Source: Neobacillus bataviensis
Lineage (GTDB): Bacteria; Bacillota; Bacilli; Bacillales_B; DSM-18226
DNA: 64,000 nt
Direction of reading: 5' to 3'
NCBI RefSeq assembly: GCF_019969725.1
Contig: NZ_JAHXYW010000004.1
Span: forward strand, 372,001 to 436,000
Positions within the stretch are counted from its first letter, which is position 1; every line of letters starts with the position of its first letter. Position numbers and translations under genes: made by a program. This document shows, piece after piece, positions 15,998-26,216 of this stretch. The notes under the pieces are model-generated. The model searched no databases. It was not told the DNA's origin and saw only the letters and a program-made list of their open reading frames with translations.

Positions 15998-16043
15998 ATT
16001 AGTAGTAAGTCCTAATTAAAAGTAGTACAAGGGGTGTTACATA

Positions 16044-16553
16044 ATGTTAAAAGTACAAGAAATTCGCGAATTGATTAAATTAGTTGACCAGTCTAGCATT
16101 GATGAATTTGTATATGAAATTGACGGTTCAAAAATTAAAATGAAAAAGAATGGGGCTCAAGTGGTAACGGCTGTACAACCAGTTCCACATGCCGCTGCTC
16201 CAGTGGCGGCTGCATCTATTCAACCAATCCCAGTTGCACCTGCAGCTGCAGTAGAGGAAGTAAAACAGGAAGCACCAAAAATGGAAGTACCTTCTCAAGC
16301 TGATACAGCTAACTTACACAAGATCACTTCGCCGATGGTGGGAACATTTTATGCTTCGCCAACACCAGATGCGGATGTCTATGTAAAAGCAGGGTCCAAA
16401 GTTTCTAAGGATTCAATTGTTTGTATCGTTGAAGCAATGAAATTATTTAACGAAATTGAAGCGGAAGTAAATGGAGAAATTGTGGAAGTTCTTGTTAAGA
16501 ATGGCCAATTAGTAGAATACGGACAGCCTTTATTTTTAGTAAAGCCTGAATAA
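16044..16553 (+). CDS. accB: AccB, biotin carboxyl carrier protein
   Basis: 169 residues: a conserved N-terminal segment, an Ala/Pro-rich linker (about 42-85) and a biotinyl domain with EAMKLF, K133 being the biotinylated lysine. It carries CO2 between biotin carboxylase (AccC, next gene) and the AccAD carboxyltransferase to make malonyl-CoA. GGGGTG precedes the ATG; accC starts 14 nt downstream. Confidence 0.97.
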   Translation: MLKVQEIRELIKLVDQSSIDEFVYEIDGSKIKMKKNGAQVVTAVQPVPHAAAPVAAASIQPIPVAPAAAVEEVKQEAPKMEVPSQADTANLHKITSPMVGTFYASPTPDADVYVKAGSKVSKDSIVCIVEAMKLFNEIEAEVNGEIVEVLVKNGQLVEYGQPLFLVKPE

Positions 16554-16567
16554 GGAGCGATAACAGG

Positions 16568-17923
16568 ATGATAAAAAAACTGTTAATTGCAAACAGAGGA
16601 GAAATTGCAGTTAGGATTATTAGAGCCTGCCGGGAAATGGGAATTGAATCAGTTGCCGTATTTTCTGAAGCAGACCGCGAAGCGTTACATGTACAGCTTG
16701 CCGATGAAGCCTACTGTATTGGACCAACTTCATCAAAAGACAGTTATTTAAACGTGACAAATATTATTAGTGTTGCAAAGTTAACCGGTTGTGATGCCAT
16801 TCATCCAGGATATGGTTTCTTAGCCGAAAATGCTGATTTTGCAGAGTTATGCAGGGAATGCAATATCACCTTTGTTGGACCAAGTCCAGAGGCCATTACC
16901 AAAATGGGAACCAAGGATATTGCAAGGGAAACGATGCGGGAAGCAGGTGTCCCAATTGTCCCTGGGTCAACAGGCATCATTAATAATATTGATGAAGCCC
17001 TTGAGCTTGTGAAAAAGATAGAATATCCAGTCATTATTAAAGCAACTGCCGGCGGAGGCGGTAAAGGCATCCGCGTTGCTAAAAATGAGCAGGAATTAAT
17101 TAAAGGAATCAATATTACTCAGCAGGAAGCATTAACAGCATTCGGGAATCCAGGTGTTTATATTGAAAAATATATTGAGGATTTCCGCCATGTTGAGATA
17201 CAGGTGTTAGCCGATAATTATGGAAACACGATTCATTTAGGAGAACGGGATTGTTCCATCCAACGGAGACTACAAAAACTTCTTGAAGAAACTCCTTCAC
17301 CAGCATTAGATGGCGAAATTCGCACAGAAATGGGAAATGCGGCTGTTAAAGCGGCGAAAGCAGTTGATTATTCAGGTGCAGGCACGGTAGAATTTATTTA
17401 TGACTATCGCAATCGAAAGTTTTATTTTATGGAGATGAACACCAGGATTCAGGTAGAGCACCCTGTTACCGAAATGGTCACAGGAATCGACCTAATTAAA
17501 GAGCAAATTCGTGTAGCAAATGGCGAAAAGCTTTCCTTAAAACAACAGGATGTTACCTTTACAGGCTGGGCAATTGAATGTCGGATTAATGCAGAGAATC
17601 CGGAGAAGAATTTTCTCCCTTCCGCTGGAAAAATCAAAATGTACTTACCTCCTGGCGGGCTGGGTGTTCGGATTGACTCAGCAGCGTACCCAGGATATAC
17701 AATTCCACCATACTACGATTCGATGATTGCGAAAGTTATCACATATGGAAGCAGCAGGGAAGAGGCAATTTCAAGAATGAAGCGTGCTTTAAGTGAATTT
17801 GTAGTGGAGGGTATTCAAACAACCATTCCGTTTCATTTAAAACTTCTTGAGCACGAAAAATTCGTAGAAGGCCAGTTTAATACGAAATTCTTAGAATTGC
17901 ATGATGTGATGAAATCAGTCTAA
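16568..17923 (+). CDS. accC: AccC, biotin carboxylase
   Basis: 451 residues, the usual length. ATP-grasp enzyme with [18 protein letters not shown] at the N-terminus, the glycine-rich [12 protein letters not shown] loop, [15 protein letters not shown] and the [15 protein letters not shown] active-site segment. It carboxylates the biotin of AccB using ATP and bicarbonate. The same subunit might also serve the acyl-CoA carboxyltransferase encoded at 53863, which has no biotin carboxylase beside it in this window. Confidence 0.97.
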   Translation: MIKKLLIANRGEIAVRIIRACREMGIESVAVFSEADREALHVQLADEAYCIGPTSSKDSYLNVTNIISVAKLTGCDAIHPGYGFLAENADFAELCRECNITFVGPSPEAITKMGTKDIARETMREAGVPIVPGSTGIINNIDEALELVKKIEYPVIIKATAGGGGKGIRVAKNEQELIKGINITQQEALTAFGNPGVYIEKYIEDFRHVEIQVLADNYGNTIHLGERDCSIQRRLQKLLEETPSPALDGEIRTEMGNAAVKAAKAVDYSGAGTVEFIYDYRNRKFYFMEMNTRIQVEHPVTEMVTGIDLIKEQIRVANGEKLSLKQQDVTFTGWAIECRINAENPEKNFLPSAGKIKMYLPPGGLGVRIDSAAYPGYTIPPYYDSMIAKVITYGSSREEAISRMKRALSEFVVEGIQTTIPFHLKLLEHEKFVEGQFNTKFLELHDVMKSV

Positions 17924-17941
17924 AATCTGGAGGTGTTTTTG

Positions 17942-18349
17942 ATGAGCGAATTTAGCATCTTGGAAATGGAACAAGGTAATAACGGCCTTGGGAAAATTGA
18001 GATTGCTCCTGAAGTAATTGAAGTTATTGCTGGTATTGCCGCATCCGAAGTCGAAGGTGTTGCAGGCATGCGTGGTAATTTTGCAACAGGTGTCGTCGAG
18101 CGCCTTGGGAAGAAAAACCATGGTAAAGGCGTGAAAGTGGAACTAACCGAAACAGGAATAAAAGTAGATGTCTATTGTTTAATGAAATTTGGCGTCTCTA
18201 TTCCAACGGTTGCAGGGAAAATCCAAGATAATATTCGTCAGGCACTGCTAAATATGACGGCATTGGATGCGGAAGAAGTTAACATCCATGTTGTCGGCAT
18301 TCAATTTGAAACACAAAAAATCGAGCCTGAAATTGATTCAGAAGTATAA
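17942..18349 (+). CDS. yqhY: Asp23/Gls24 family protein YqhY
   Basis: 135 residues from the ATG at 17942 (GGAGGTG at 7-nt spacing; an in-frame GTG at 17933 lies too close to that site). The Asp23 (DUF322) domain is seen as IEIAPEVIEVIAGIAASEVEGVAGM. YqhY is conserved behind accBC in Bacilli and has been linked genetically to control of acetyl-CoA carboxylase activity. No catalytic residues. Confidence 0.93.
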   Translation: MSEFSILEMEQGNNGLGKIEIAPEVIEVIAGIAASEVEGVAGMRGNFATGVVERLGKKNHGKGVKVELTETGIKVDVYCLMKFGVSIPTVAGKIQDNIRQALLNMTALDAEEVNIHVVGIQFETQKIEPEIDSEV

Positions 18350-18353
18350 AATG

Positions 18354-18387
18354 AAAAAACCAAAGGTGCTAATTCCTTTGGTTTTTC
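18354..18387 (+). terminator. Terminator after yqhY
   Basis: AAAAAACCAAAGG pairs with CCTTTGGTTTTT around an 8-nt loop. It separates accBC-yqhY from nusB. Confidence 0.85.
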
Positions 18388-18562
18388 ATTTTTTTTAAAA
18401 TAAAAGCGGTTGCAAATTAGAAAATTTCTTTGTAAATGTGCGAATCGTTTTTAGTTATGCTATTATCATTTTATGTGTAAGGTTTCACGATTACCTAATA
18501 CTATAACTTGTATATAAAATAGACAAAATTTACTTAATATCCCTAAAGGAGATAAAGGTATA

Positions 18563-18961
18563 ATGAAAAGAAGAACAGCCAGGGAAAAAGCGTTGCAGGC
18601 GCTTTTTCAAATCGATGTAAGTAATACTGAACCAGAATCAGCTATTGAACATGTTTTGGAAGGAGAAGAAGGCGACGAATATTTATCAAAGCTTGTTTTA
18701 GGTGTGGTAGAGCACAAAGCTGAAATTGATAAATTAATTATTGAAAACCTTGAAAAATGGTCTATGGACCGGCTGGCAACAGTTGATCGAAACTTACTAA
18801 GAATTGCAGTATGTGAACTAAAGTTTTATCGTTCTGAAGTACCGGAAAAAGTTATTTTAGATGAAGCCATAGAAATTGCAAAAATTTTCGGAGATGACCA
18901 ATCAAGCAAATTTATTAACGGTGTTCTTTCAAAGGTAAAAGAAAAAATTCTAAACGATTAA
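18563..18961 (+). CDS. nusB: NusB, transcription antitermination factor
   Basis: 132 residues, all-helical NusB fold, with N-terminal RRTAREKALQALFQID and the C-terminal EKVILDEAIEIAKIFGDDQS typical of the family. NusB with NusE binds boxA RNA during rRNA transcription. AAAGGAGATAAAGG precedes the ATG. Confidence 0.96.
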   Translation: MKRRTAREKALQALFQIDVSNTEPESAIEHVLEGEEGDEYLSKLVLGVVEHKAEIDKLIIENLEKWSMDRLATVDRNLLRIAVCELKFYRSEVPEKVILDEAIEIAKIFGDDQSSKFINGVLSKVKEKILND

Positions 18962-18997
18962 TTACTGGGTTATCTCTAGGGTAAGGGAGAGAAGTAA

Positions 18998-19855
18998 ATG
19001 ACCGCTGAAATTATTAATGGAAAAGAAATTGCTGCAAAGAAACGATTAGAAATTGCTGAAGAGGTTCAAAAACTTAAAAGCGAGGGAGTCACCCCGGGAT
19101 TATCTGTTATTCTTGTAGGAAATAACGATGCTTCCAAGACATATGTAAAGAGCAAACAAAAAACATGTGAAGAGCTTGGTATGTACTCCCTTTTAATTAC
19201 CATGCCAGAAGAAGTTTCTGAAGAGGAACTTTTAGCAAAAATTATAGAGTTGAACGCAGATCCTTCCATCCATGGAATATTAGTTCAACTTCCACTCCCA
19301 AAACATATTGATGAAACTCGGGTAATTGAGTCGATTTCTCCATTAAAAGATGTTGATGGCTTTCATCCGATTAATATTGGCAGAATGATGACTGGCCAGA
19401 ATGCCTTTCTACCATGTACTCCTTACGGTATCTTGGTCCTTCTTGAAGAAACAGGTGTCCAATTAGATGGAAAGCATGTGGTTGTTGTTGGAAGAAGTAA
19501 TATTGTGGGCAAGCCGGTAGGACAGCTTCTCCTTAATAAAAATGCAACAGTAACGTATTGTCACTCTAAAACAAAAGATTTAGCGGTACATACAAGGCAG
19601 GCAGATATTTTAATTGCTGCTGTAGGAATTCCGAATTTTATCAAAGCTGATCATGTAAAAGAAGGCGCTGTAGTCATCGATGTCGGAATTAATCGCAATG
19701 AGGCAGGCAAGCTTTGCGGTGATGTAGCTTTTGATGAGGTTAGCGAAAAAGCCGGCTATATTACTCCAGTTCCAAAGGGAGTAGGTCCGATGACAATTAC
19801 AATGCTTATGTACAATACCTTAAAATCGGCTTCTGAAAGTATCGGAGGGTTTTAA
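18998..19855 (+). CDS. folD: FolD, methylenetetrahydrofolate dehydrogenase/cyclohydrolase
   Basis: 285 residues. Catalytic Lys in [15 protein letters not shown], the [10 protein letters not shown] motif, KDVDGFHP, and the nucleotide-binding [12 protein letters not shown] segment are all present. It interconverts 5,10-methylene- and 10-formyl-tetrahydrofolate with NADP. Start behind AAGGGAGAGAAG; terminator follows. Confidence 0.97.
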   Translation: MTAEIINGKEIAAKKRLEIAEEVQKLKSEGVTPGLSVILVGNNDASKTYVKSKQKTCEELGMYSLLITMPEEVSEEELLAKIIELNADPSIHGILVQLPLPKHIDETRVIESISPLKDVDGFHPINIGRMMTGQNAFLPCTPYGILVLLEETGVQLDGKHVVVVGRSNIVGKPVGQLLLNKNATVTYCHSKTKDLAVHTRQADILIAAVGIPNFIKADHVKEGAVVIDVGINRNEAGKLCGDVAFDEVSEKAGYITPVPKGVGPMTITMLMYNTLKSASESIGGF

Positions 19856-19863
19856 GCAGAATC

Positions 19864-19892
19864 TTGTCCTTATCATTGATAAGGACAGTTTT
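19864..19892 (+). terminator. Terminator after folD
   Basis: TGTCCTTATC pairs with GATAAGGACA around ATT, followed by GTTTTATTATT. Confidence 0.75.
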
Positions 19893-19898
19893 ATTATT

Positions 19899-20034
19899 AG
19901 AAAAGCGGAAGCGCCTTGACCAGGGGCGACAAGCATAAGACGAGCCGGCGGAAAGGTTGATTTTTAACCTTTTCGACGGATTGGCTATAGACCAAAGAGC
20001 CCCTAGGCGCTGTAGCTGGACAATTTTCAAAGTC
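19899..20034 (+). repeat. Bacillaceae intergenic repeat, long copy
   Basis: Begins AGAAAAGCGGAAGCGCCTTG and ends with CCCCTAGGCGCTGTAGC and TGGACA, so the ends can pair. The middle holds a secondary palindrome (AAAGGTTGATTTTTAACCTTT). It is the same element as at 9781-9862 in the opposite orientation, with about 55 bp more in the middle. It fills the gap between folD and xseA. Confidence 0.7.
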
Positions 20035-20069
20035 AATATTAATACCTTCCTATAAAAAAAGGAGCGGCC

Positions 20070-21428
20070 ATGCAAGAAGAACGATATTTATCTGTGAATG
20101 CTTTAACCAAATACATAAAAAGAAAATTTGATGCGGACCCTCATTTACATGATATCCATGTAAGAGGAGAAATTTCGAACTTTAAACAGCATTCGAGTGG
20201 ACATATGTATTTTACCTTAAAAGACGAAAAAGCCCGCATACTTGCAGTTATGTTCTCTAGTCATTCAAGGTTTATGAAGTTTTCGCCTGAAAACGGAATG
20301 AAAGTGATAGTCAAAGGTGACATCACCGTATATGAACCAGGCGGTCAATATCAAATTTATATCAAAGAAATGCAGCCGGACGGAATTGGAGAATTGTTTT
20401 TGGCTTTTGAGCAATTAAAACAACGGCTGGAGGCAGAAGGCTTATTTGCTCTTGAAACTAAAAAAGCCCTTCCATTATTTCCTAAAACGGTGGGAATCAT
20501 CACATCTCCAACCGGAGCAGCAATAAGAGATGTTATTACCACAATTAAAAGACGGTATCCCATTGCTAATATTCTTGTATTCCCCGCACTTGTGCAGGGT
20601 GAGAATGCAGCCCCGTCAATCGCCAGGCAAATTGAAAAAGCAAATACTATGAAAGAAATTGATGTATTGATAGTCGGCCGCGGCGGTGGATCAATTGAGG
20701 AGTTATGGGCTTTTAACGAGGAACTGGTAGCCAGGGCGATTCATCAATCGCGGATTCCAATTATTTCAGCTGTCGGACACGAAACCGATTTTACAATTGC
20801 CGATTTTGTGGCTGACCTAAGGGCGCCAACTCCAACAGGTGCGGCTGAACTTGCTGTTCCCCATATTGAGGAACTAATGGATAGGATCCTCCAGCGGCAA
20901 ACACGGCTGCTTAGGGCGATGCAGGAAAAATTTCGGTTCGAAAAGGAACGATTAAACAGAGTGCAAAAATCGTATGCTTTCCGTTATCCTCATCGTTTAT
21001 ATGAACAAAAATTGGAACAGGTTGATAAACTGACTGAATTGCTTGTCCGTGGAAGTTCCCGCTTGGCTTCGATTAAAAAGGGACAACATGACCTTCTTCA
21101 TAAACGTTTGCAGAGAAATCACCCGAGCGAAGCCTTATCTGCAGCCCAAAAAAGTTTTTACCGAACACAAAAAGACATGGATCGTGCAATGCACAAAATT
21201 TTATCAAAAAAACAAACAGATTTTGATCGTTTAGTATCAACTTTACAGGCATTAAGTCCGTTGAAAATAATGGAACGCGGATACAGTTTAGCTTATTCAG
21301 CAGAAAATCGTCTGGTCAAAAGTGTCAGTCAGGTAAAGGTGAATGAACAATTACAGATTCAATTAACAGATGGCAGTCTATACTGTAAAGTGGAGAACAT
21401 AAAGGAGAGCGAAAATAGTGCCGAATGA
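20070..21428 (+). CDS. xseA: XseA, exonuclease VII large subunit
   Basis: 452 residues. N-terminal OB-fold ([20 protein letters not shown]), a catalytic domain with [30 protein letters not shown] and [28 protein letters not shown], split across about residues 140-280, and a long C-terminal coiled coil. Degrades single-stranded DNA together with XseB, whose gene overlaps its end by 11 nt. AAAGGAGCGG precedes the ATG. Confidence 0.97.
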   Translation: MQEERYLSVNALTKYIKRKFDADPHLHDIHVRGEISNFKQHSSGHMYFTLKDEKARILAVMFSSHSRFMKFSPENGMKVIVKGDITVYEPGGQYQIYIKEMQPDGIGELFLAFEQLKQRLEAEGLFALETKKALPLFPKTVGIITSPTGAAIRDVITTIKRRYPIANILVFPALVQGENAAPSIARQIEKANTMKEIDVLIVGRGGGSIEELWAFNEELVARAIHQSRIPIISAVGHETDFTIADFVADLRAPTPTGAAELAVPHIEELMDRILQRQTRLLRAMQEKFRFEKERLNRVQKSYAFRYPHRLYEQKLEQVDKLTELLVRGSSRLASIKKGQHDLLHKRLQRNHPSEALSAAQKSFYRTQKDMDRAMHKILSKKQTDFDRLVSTLQALSPLKIMERGYSLAYSAENRLVKSVSQVKVNEQLQIQLTDGSLYCKVENIKESENSAE

Positions 21429-21651
21429 AAACAAATTATCCTTTGAAGAGGCGATGACGAAGCTCGAACAAATCGTCGATAAACTTGAAGAAGGGGATGT
21501 TCCTTTAGAGGAAGCGATTATATTCTATAAAGAAGGTATGGAATTATCCAAACTTTGTCATGATAAATTAAAAAGCGTAGAAGAACAGCTGACGCAAATT
21601 ATTACGGAGGATGGACGCACGGAGAATTTTTCTGTTGTTGAGGAGGAATAG
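21418..21651 (+). CDS. xseB: XseB, exonuclease VII small subunit
   Basis: 77 residues from a GTG inside the end of xseA, with AAAGGAGAGCG upstream. Two-helix protein with [20 protein letters not shown] and [14 protein letters not shown], diagnostic for the family. Confidence 0.96.
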   Translation: MPNENKLSFEEAMTKLEQIVDKLEEGDVPLEEAIIFYKEGMELSKLCHDKLKSVEEQLTQIITEDGRTENFSVVEEE

Positions 21652-21653
21652 AC

Positions 21654-22547
21654 TTGGAAGCCGGTTTACTTCATACATTTTCACAAGATTATAAGCAGCT
21701 CCTTGAGAATGAACTTAAATCTCTGGTTGAAGAGCTCGATGCACCCTCTATCATCAAGGAATCAATGATTTATTCCCTTGATGCAGGCGGAAAAAGAATA
21801 CGTCCCTTATTATTATTCGCAACCTTGGATGCATTTGGAATGGACCCAAGAAAAGGCCTTCTTGCAGCTGCAGCAATTGAAATGATACATACCTACTCTT
21901 TAATTCATGATGACCTTCCTAGTATGGATAATGACGATCTTCGAAGAGGGAAGCCGACCAATCATAAAGTGTTTGGAGACGCCATCGCAATTCTGGCTGG
22001 AGATGCGTTACTAACCTATAGTTTTGAGGTTGTTGGTAAAATTCCAAATGAATATGCCACCCCTGAGACAAAGCTAAAATTAACGATAGAAATGGCAAAA
22101 GCTGCAGGAACGGAAGGAATGGTAGGCGGTCAAGTAGCAGATATGGAGGGAGAAGGGAAAGCCCTTTCACTTGAGGAATTGGAATATATCCATATTCATA
22201 AAACTGGGAAACTGTTGAAATATAGTGTTCTTGCTGGGGCAATTATTGCTGGTGCCACTCAAAGTCAGATGGAAAATTTATCAGCGTTTGCCCATCATCT
22301 TGGTCTTGCGTTTCAAATTCAGGATGATATCCTGGATGTGGTTGGAAATGAACATTTAATTGGAAAGCCTGTTGGAAGTGACAAGACGAATCAAAAAAGT
22401 ACGTACCCGAAATTGTTATCTTTAGATGGGGCTAGAGATGCTTTACATACGCAAATAAACCTGTCAAAGGAACATTTGGAAAAGACAGGCTTAGATACGA
22501 ATTTACTAATGGAATTAACGGATTTAGTCGCTTCGAGAGACCATTAA
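21654..22547 (+). CDS. ispA: IspA, farnesyl diphosphate synthase
   Basis: 297 residues from a TTG behind GAGGAGGAA. First Asp-rich motif DDLPSMDND (about residue 85) and second DDILD (about 225) bind the Mg-diphosphate. Extends dimethylallyl and geranyl diphosphate to farnesyl diphosphate, the precursor of menaquinone, undecaprenol and heme O/A side chains. The downstream dxs supplies the pathway start. Confidence 0.96.
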   Translation: MEAGLLHTFSQDYKQLLENELKSLVEELDAPSIIKESMIYSLDAGGKRIRPLLLFATLDAFGMDPRKGLLAAAAIEMIHTYSLIHDDLPSMDNDDLRRGKPTNHKVFGDAIAILAGDALLTYSFEVVGKIPNEYATPETKLKLTIEMAKAAGTEGMVGGQVADMEGEGKALSLEELEYIHIHKTGKLLKYSVLAGAIIAGATQSQMENLSAFAHHLGLAFQIQDDILDVVGNEHLIGKPVGSDKTNQKSTYPKLLSLDGARDALHTQINLSKEHLEKTGLDTNLLMELTDLVASRDH

Positions 22548-22612
22548 GAACGGCTATTTGAGGCAATGAAATAAGTGTGTTATAATTGTTTTCAATGTAG
22601 AAATGTTCTCTT

Positions 22613-22645
22613 GCCGTTATCACTTTCGTGTTAGCGGCTTTTTTT
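22613..22645 (+). terminator. Terminator after ispA
   Basis: GCCGTTATCAC pairs with GTGTTAGCGGC (one mismatch, one G-U) around TTTC, followed by TTTTTTT. Confidence 0.75.
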
Positions 22646-22689
22646 AGAAGGCTATAAAGGAAACAGTTAATGGTTTTAACACTGTAATT

Positions 22690-22804
22690 GGAGCGGAAGG
22701 CGCGAAGACTCCTGCGGGAAAACGGGGCAGTGGAGACCCCGCAGGCGCATAAGCGCCGAGGAGGCTCCCCGGACCGCCCGCGGAAAGCGAAGCGCCTGGA
22801 GCGC
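22690..22804. repeat. GC-rich palindromic intergenic repeat
   Basis: A block about 65-70 percent GC inside AT-rich surroundings. Outer arms GGCGC/GCGCC, an inner 8-bp perfect inverted repeat CCTGCGGG/CCCGCAGG, and a short GCGC-AT-A-AGCGC palindrome. No open frame of its own has a ribosome site. It resembles the mobile-looking palindromic repeats widespread between genes of Bacillaceae but differs in sequence from the family at 9781 and 19899. Confidence 0.65.
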
Positions 22805-22869
22805 AAATCAACAACCTAGTATACAGAAGCATTTTAGTATGAAAAAGTATGAAAGTGAGTGGTCCAAAC

Positions 22870-24765
22870 ATGGATCTGTTATCAATAAAAGACCCATCCT
22901 TTTTAAAAAGGATGTCAAACAAACAACTGGAGGCTTTAAGTCAGGAAATTCGCCAATTCTTGATTGAAAAGTTATCTGTAACTGGAGGCCATATTGGACC
23001 TAATTTAGGTGTAGTAGAATTAACAATTGCCTTACATAAATGCTTTGACAGCCCAACCGATAAAATTATTTGGGATGTAGGCCATCAATCCTATGTCCAC
23101 AAAATTTTAACGGGTAGAGCTTGTGAGTTCGATACATTAAGACAGTTCAAGGGCCTTTGCGGCTTTCCAAAACGAATTGAGAGTGAGCATGACGTATGGG
23201 AAACTGGGCATAGTTCCACTTCTCTTTCTGCTGCTATGGGAATGGCGATTGCCAGAGATTTAAAAAAGGAAAAATCGTTCGTTGTTCCTGTTATTGGTGA
23301 TGGTGCCTTAACCGGAGGTATGGCTTTAGAAGCCTTAAATCATATTGGTCACGAGAAAAAAGATATGATCGTGATTTTAAACGATAATGAAATGTCGATT
23401 GCGCCGAATGTAGGTGCCCTGCATAATATCCTTGGTCAATTACGGACAGCAGGAAAATATCAATGGGTAAAAGATGAGTTAGAAGTATTATTAAAGAAGG
23501 TCCCAGCTGTTGGAGGGAAATTGGCTGCAACGGCTGAGAGAGTAAAAGACAGCCTAAAATATTTATTTGTTTCTGGCATGTTTTTTGAAGAGCTTGGTTT
23601 TACTTATTTAGGCCCAATTGATGGCCATAACTTTGATGACTTATTTGAAAACCTTAGCTATGCTAAAAAGACAGAAGGCCCAGTACTTATACATGTGATT
23701 ACGAAAAAGGGCAAAGGCTTTCAACCTGCTGAAAGCGATAAAACCGGAACATGGCATGGGACGGGTCCATATAAGATGGATACGGGTGCTTTTGTTAAAC
23801 CTGATAAAAAACAGCCGCCAGCCTGGAGCAGTCTGATAAGTGAGACGGTTCGAAGGCTTGCCCGTGAGGATGAACGCATTGTTGCTATAACTCCGGCGAT
23901 GCCGGTGGGTTCTAAGCTTGAAGGTTTTGCTAGTGAGTTCCCTGACCGAATGTATGATGTAGGGATCGCTGAACAGCATGCTGCAACAGTTGCTGCAGGA
24001 TTAGCTACTCAAAACATGAAACCTTTTTTAGCCATTTATTCAACTTTTCTGCAAAGGGCCTATGATCAAGTGGTTCATGATATTTGCCGGCAAAACTTAA
24101 ATGTGTTTATCGGAATTGATCGAGCTGGCTTGGTAGGTGCAGATGGTGAAACACATCAAGGCGTATTTGATATTGCTTTCTTACGGCATGTGCCTAATAT
24201 TGTGTTAATGATGCCGAAGGATGAAAATGAAGGGCAGCATATGGTTTATACGGCCATGAAATATGATGATGGTCCAATAGCCTTAAGATTTCCCCGCGGA
24301 AATGGGCTTGGTGTGCCATTGGATACGGATTTGCACAGTATTCCGATTGGTACATGGGAAGTACTAAAGGAGGGGGAAGATGCTGCAATCTTAACCTTTG
24401 GAACGACTATTCCAATGGCACTAGAAGCGGCTCAGCGCCTTGAGAAACAAGGGATTTCTGTGAAAATTGTTAATGCCCGCTTTATTAAACCTTTGGATGA
24501 AAAAATGCTTAATATTCTCTTAGAAAAAAATATGCCGATCCTTACAATTGAGGAAGCAGTGCTGCAAGGTGGATTTGGAAGTGCTGTTCTTGAGTATGCC
24601 CAGACAAATGGCTTTTATCATTCACAAATAGACAGAATAGGAATTCCTGATCAATTTATTGAACATGGTGATGTAGGTGCACTCCTTGATGAAATTGGCC
24701 TGACAACAGAGGAAGTAGTTAAACGAATTTCCATTCTTGCACGAAAAAAACAACAAAGGGCTTAA
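22870..24765 (+). CDS. dxs: Dxs, 1-deoxy-D-xylulose-5-phosphate synthase
   Basis: 631 residues from the ATG at 22870, where Dxs proteins of Bacillus begin (MDLLSI); the frame is open from 22849, and neither start has a strong ribosome site. Thiamine diphosphate-binding motif [18 protein letters not shown] (about residue 145), the catalytic Glu in [14 protein letters not shown] (about 365), and a C-terminal transketolase domain. Condenses pyruvate and glyceraldehyde-3-phosphate for isoprenoid synthesis. Confidence 0.96.
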   Translation: MDLLSIKDPSFLKRMSNKQLEALSQEIRQFLIEKLSVTGGHIGPNLGVVELTIALHKCFDSPTDKIIWDVGHQSYVHKILTGRACEFDTLRQFKGLCGFPKRIESEHDVWETGHSSTSLSAAMGMAIARDLKKEKSFVVPVIGDGALTGGMALEALNHIGHEKKDMIVILNDNEMSIAPNVGALHNILGQLRTAGKYQWVKDELEVLLKKVPAVGGKLAATAERVKDSLKYLFVSGMFFEELGFTYLGPIDGHNFDDLFENLSYAKKTEGPVLIHVITKKGKGFQPAESDKTGTWHGTGPYKMDTGAFVKPDKKQPPAWSSLISETVRRLAREDERIVAITPAMPVGSKLEGFASEFPDRMYDVGIAEQHAATVAAGLATQNMKPFLAIYSTFLQRAYDQVVHDICRQNLNVFIGIDRAGLVGADGETHQGVFDIAFLRHVPNIVLMMPKDENEGQHMVYTAMKYDDGPIALRFPRGNGLGVPLDTDLHSIPIGTWEVLKEGEDAAILTFGTTIPMALEAAQRLEKQGISVKIVNARFIKPLDEKMLNILLEKNMPILTIEEAVLQGGFGSAVLEYAQTNGFYHSQIDRIGIPDQFIEHGDVGALLDEIGLTTEEVVKRISILARKKQQRA

Positions 24766-24768
24766 AAA

Positions 24769-25599
24769 ATGAAAAATAAAGAACGTTTAGATGTTTTACT
24801 TGTGGAACGGGGATTAATTGAAACACGCGAAAAGGCGAAAAGGGCGATAATGGCAGGTTTGGTTTATACAAACGAAGAGCGCTTGGATAAGCCAGGTGAA
24901 AAAGTTAAAACGGATATCCCACTTAATATTAAAGGCAATATGCTGCCATATGTCAGCCGAGGAGGATTAAAGCTTGAAAAGGCATTAAAATCCTTTGAGG
25001 TAAATATTCAGGACAAGGTTCTGTTAGACATTGGGGCTTCCACTGGGGGGTTTACGGATTGTGCCCTGCAAAATGGGGCAAAAATGTCGTACGCCCTTGA
25101 TGTTGGCTACAATCAGCTTGCCTGGAAGCTGCGCCAAGATGATAGAGTCGTTGTCATGGAAAGAACAAATTTTCGCTATGTTACACCAGCTGATTTGAAC
25201 GGAGAAATGCCGAATTTTGCCTCCATTGATGTTTCATTTATATCTTTAACTTTAATTCTGCCTGTACTGAAAACACTCTTAATACCAGGGAGTGACATAA
25301 TTGCCCTTATTAAGCCACAATTTGAGGCCGGTAGAGAGCAAGTGGGCAAAAAGGGTATTGTAAGGGATGAAAAAGTTCACCTTCAAGTGATTGATAAAAT
25401 TATTCATTTTTCTATTCAACAAGGGTTTACAATTATGAACTTGTCCTATTCACCTATTACTGGCGGGGATGGGAACATAGAGTTTCTTCTTCATCTGAAA
25501 TGGGAAGGTGAAAGAGAGGCGGGAGTAAACCTGTTGCCGATTTTGCCGGGCGATATAGTGAAGGAAGCACATAGAGAATTCCATACAAAGCAAGAATAA
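24769..25599 (+). CDS. yqxC: TlyA-family rRNA methyltransferase YqxC
   Basis: 276 residues. N-terminal S4 RNA-binding domain (ERLDVLLVERGLIETREKAK) and a methyltransferase domain with SAM motif LLDIGASTGGFTDCAL (about residue 87) and the KPQFEAGR segment. Relatives methylate ribose in 16S/23S rRNA; the exact target here is inferred. Starts 3 nt after dxs without a clear own ribosome site, so translation is probably coupled. Confidence 0.92.
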   Translation: MKNKERLDVLLVERGLIETREKAKRAIMAGLVYTNEERLDKPGEKVKTDIPLNIKGNMLPYVSRGGLKLEKALKSFEVNIQDKVLLDIGASTGGFTDCALQNGAKMSYALDVGYNQLAWKLRQDDRVVVMERTNFRYVTPADLNGEMPNFASIDVSFISLTLILPVLKTLLIPGSDIIALIKPQFEAGREQVGKKGIVRDEKVHLQVIDKIIHFSIQQGFTIMNLSYSPITGGDGNIEFLLHLKWEGEREAGVNLLPILPGDIVKEAHREFHTKQE

Positions 25600-25600
25600 C

Positions 25601-25628
25601 AAGGGTAGGTTCGCTTACCCTTTTTTTG
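25601..25628 (+). terminator. Terminator after yqxC
   Basis: AAGGGTA pairs with TACCCTT around an 8-nt loop, followed by a T-run. Confidence 0.75.
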
Positions 25629-25751
25629 TATTTCATTGCATATTTATTAAGAAAAAAATGTACAAGGATTGAAAAATGGGCTAACATATGAGTAGATGCG
25701 ACAAAATAGAACAAAATACTCAGTTGTTTTAACCACTACGAGGTGAAAGTG

Positions 25752-26201
25752 ATGAATAAAGGGCAACGACATATAAAGATTAGAGAAATTATTGCCACCA
25801 ATGATATTGAAACACAGGACGATTTAGTCGATGAACTAAAAAATGCAGGCTATAATGTTACTCAGGCGACCGTCTCCAGGGATATTAAAGAGTTACACCT
25901 TGTAAAGGTACCTCTAAGTGACGGGCGATATAAGTACAGCTTACCGGCTGATCAGCGATTTAATCCATTACAAAAGCTAAAAAGATCATTAATAGACGCA
26001 TTTGTTCGAATTGATTCAGCAGGACATTTACTAGTTATGAAATGCCTGCCGGGAAATGCTATGGCTATTGGTGCTCTCATCGATAACTTGGATTGGGACG
26101 AAATATTAGGAACCATATGCGGTGATGATACGATGCTTATTATTTGCCGAACACCTGAGGATACAGAAGTGATAACCAATCGGTTCCTGGACATGCTTTA
26201 A
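25752..26201 (+). CDS. argR: ArgR/AhrC, arginine repressor
   Basis: 149 residues from the ATG at 25752, equal to B. subtilis AhrC (an in-frame GTG at 25743 overlaps the GAGGTG site). Winged-helix DNA-binding domain with [19 protein letters not shown], and a C-terminal hexamer/arginine-binding domain with [14 protein letters not shown]. Controls arginine synthesis, breakdown and uptake. An ARG box lies before the transporter genes at 49377 in this same window. Confidence 0.96.
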   Translation: MNKGQRHIKIREIIATNDIETQDDLVDELKNAGYNVTQATVSRDIKELHLVKVPLSDGRYKYSLPADQRFNPLQKLKRSLIDAFVRIDSAGHLLVMKCLPGNAMAIGALIDNLDWDEILGTICGDDTMLIICRTPEDTEVITNRFLDML

Positions 26202-26216
26202 TTGGGGGAGAGGTCC

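Noticed and set aside
15999..16015. FapR-like palindrome (TTAG...CTAA) before accB
   Set aside because: Half-sites match the FapR consensus poorly and accBC is not a FapR target in B. subtilis.
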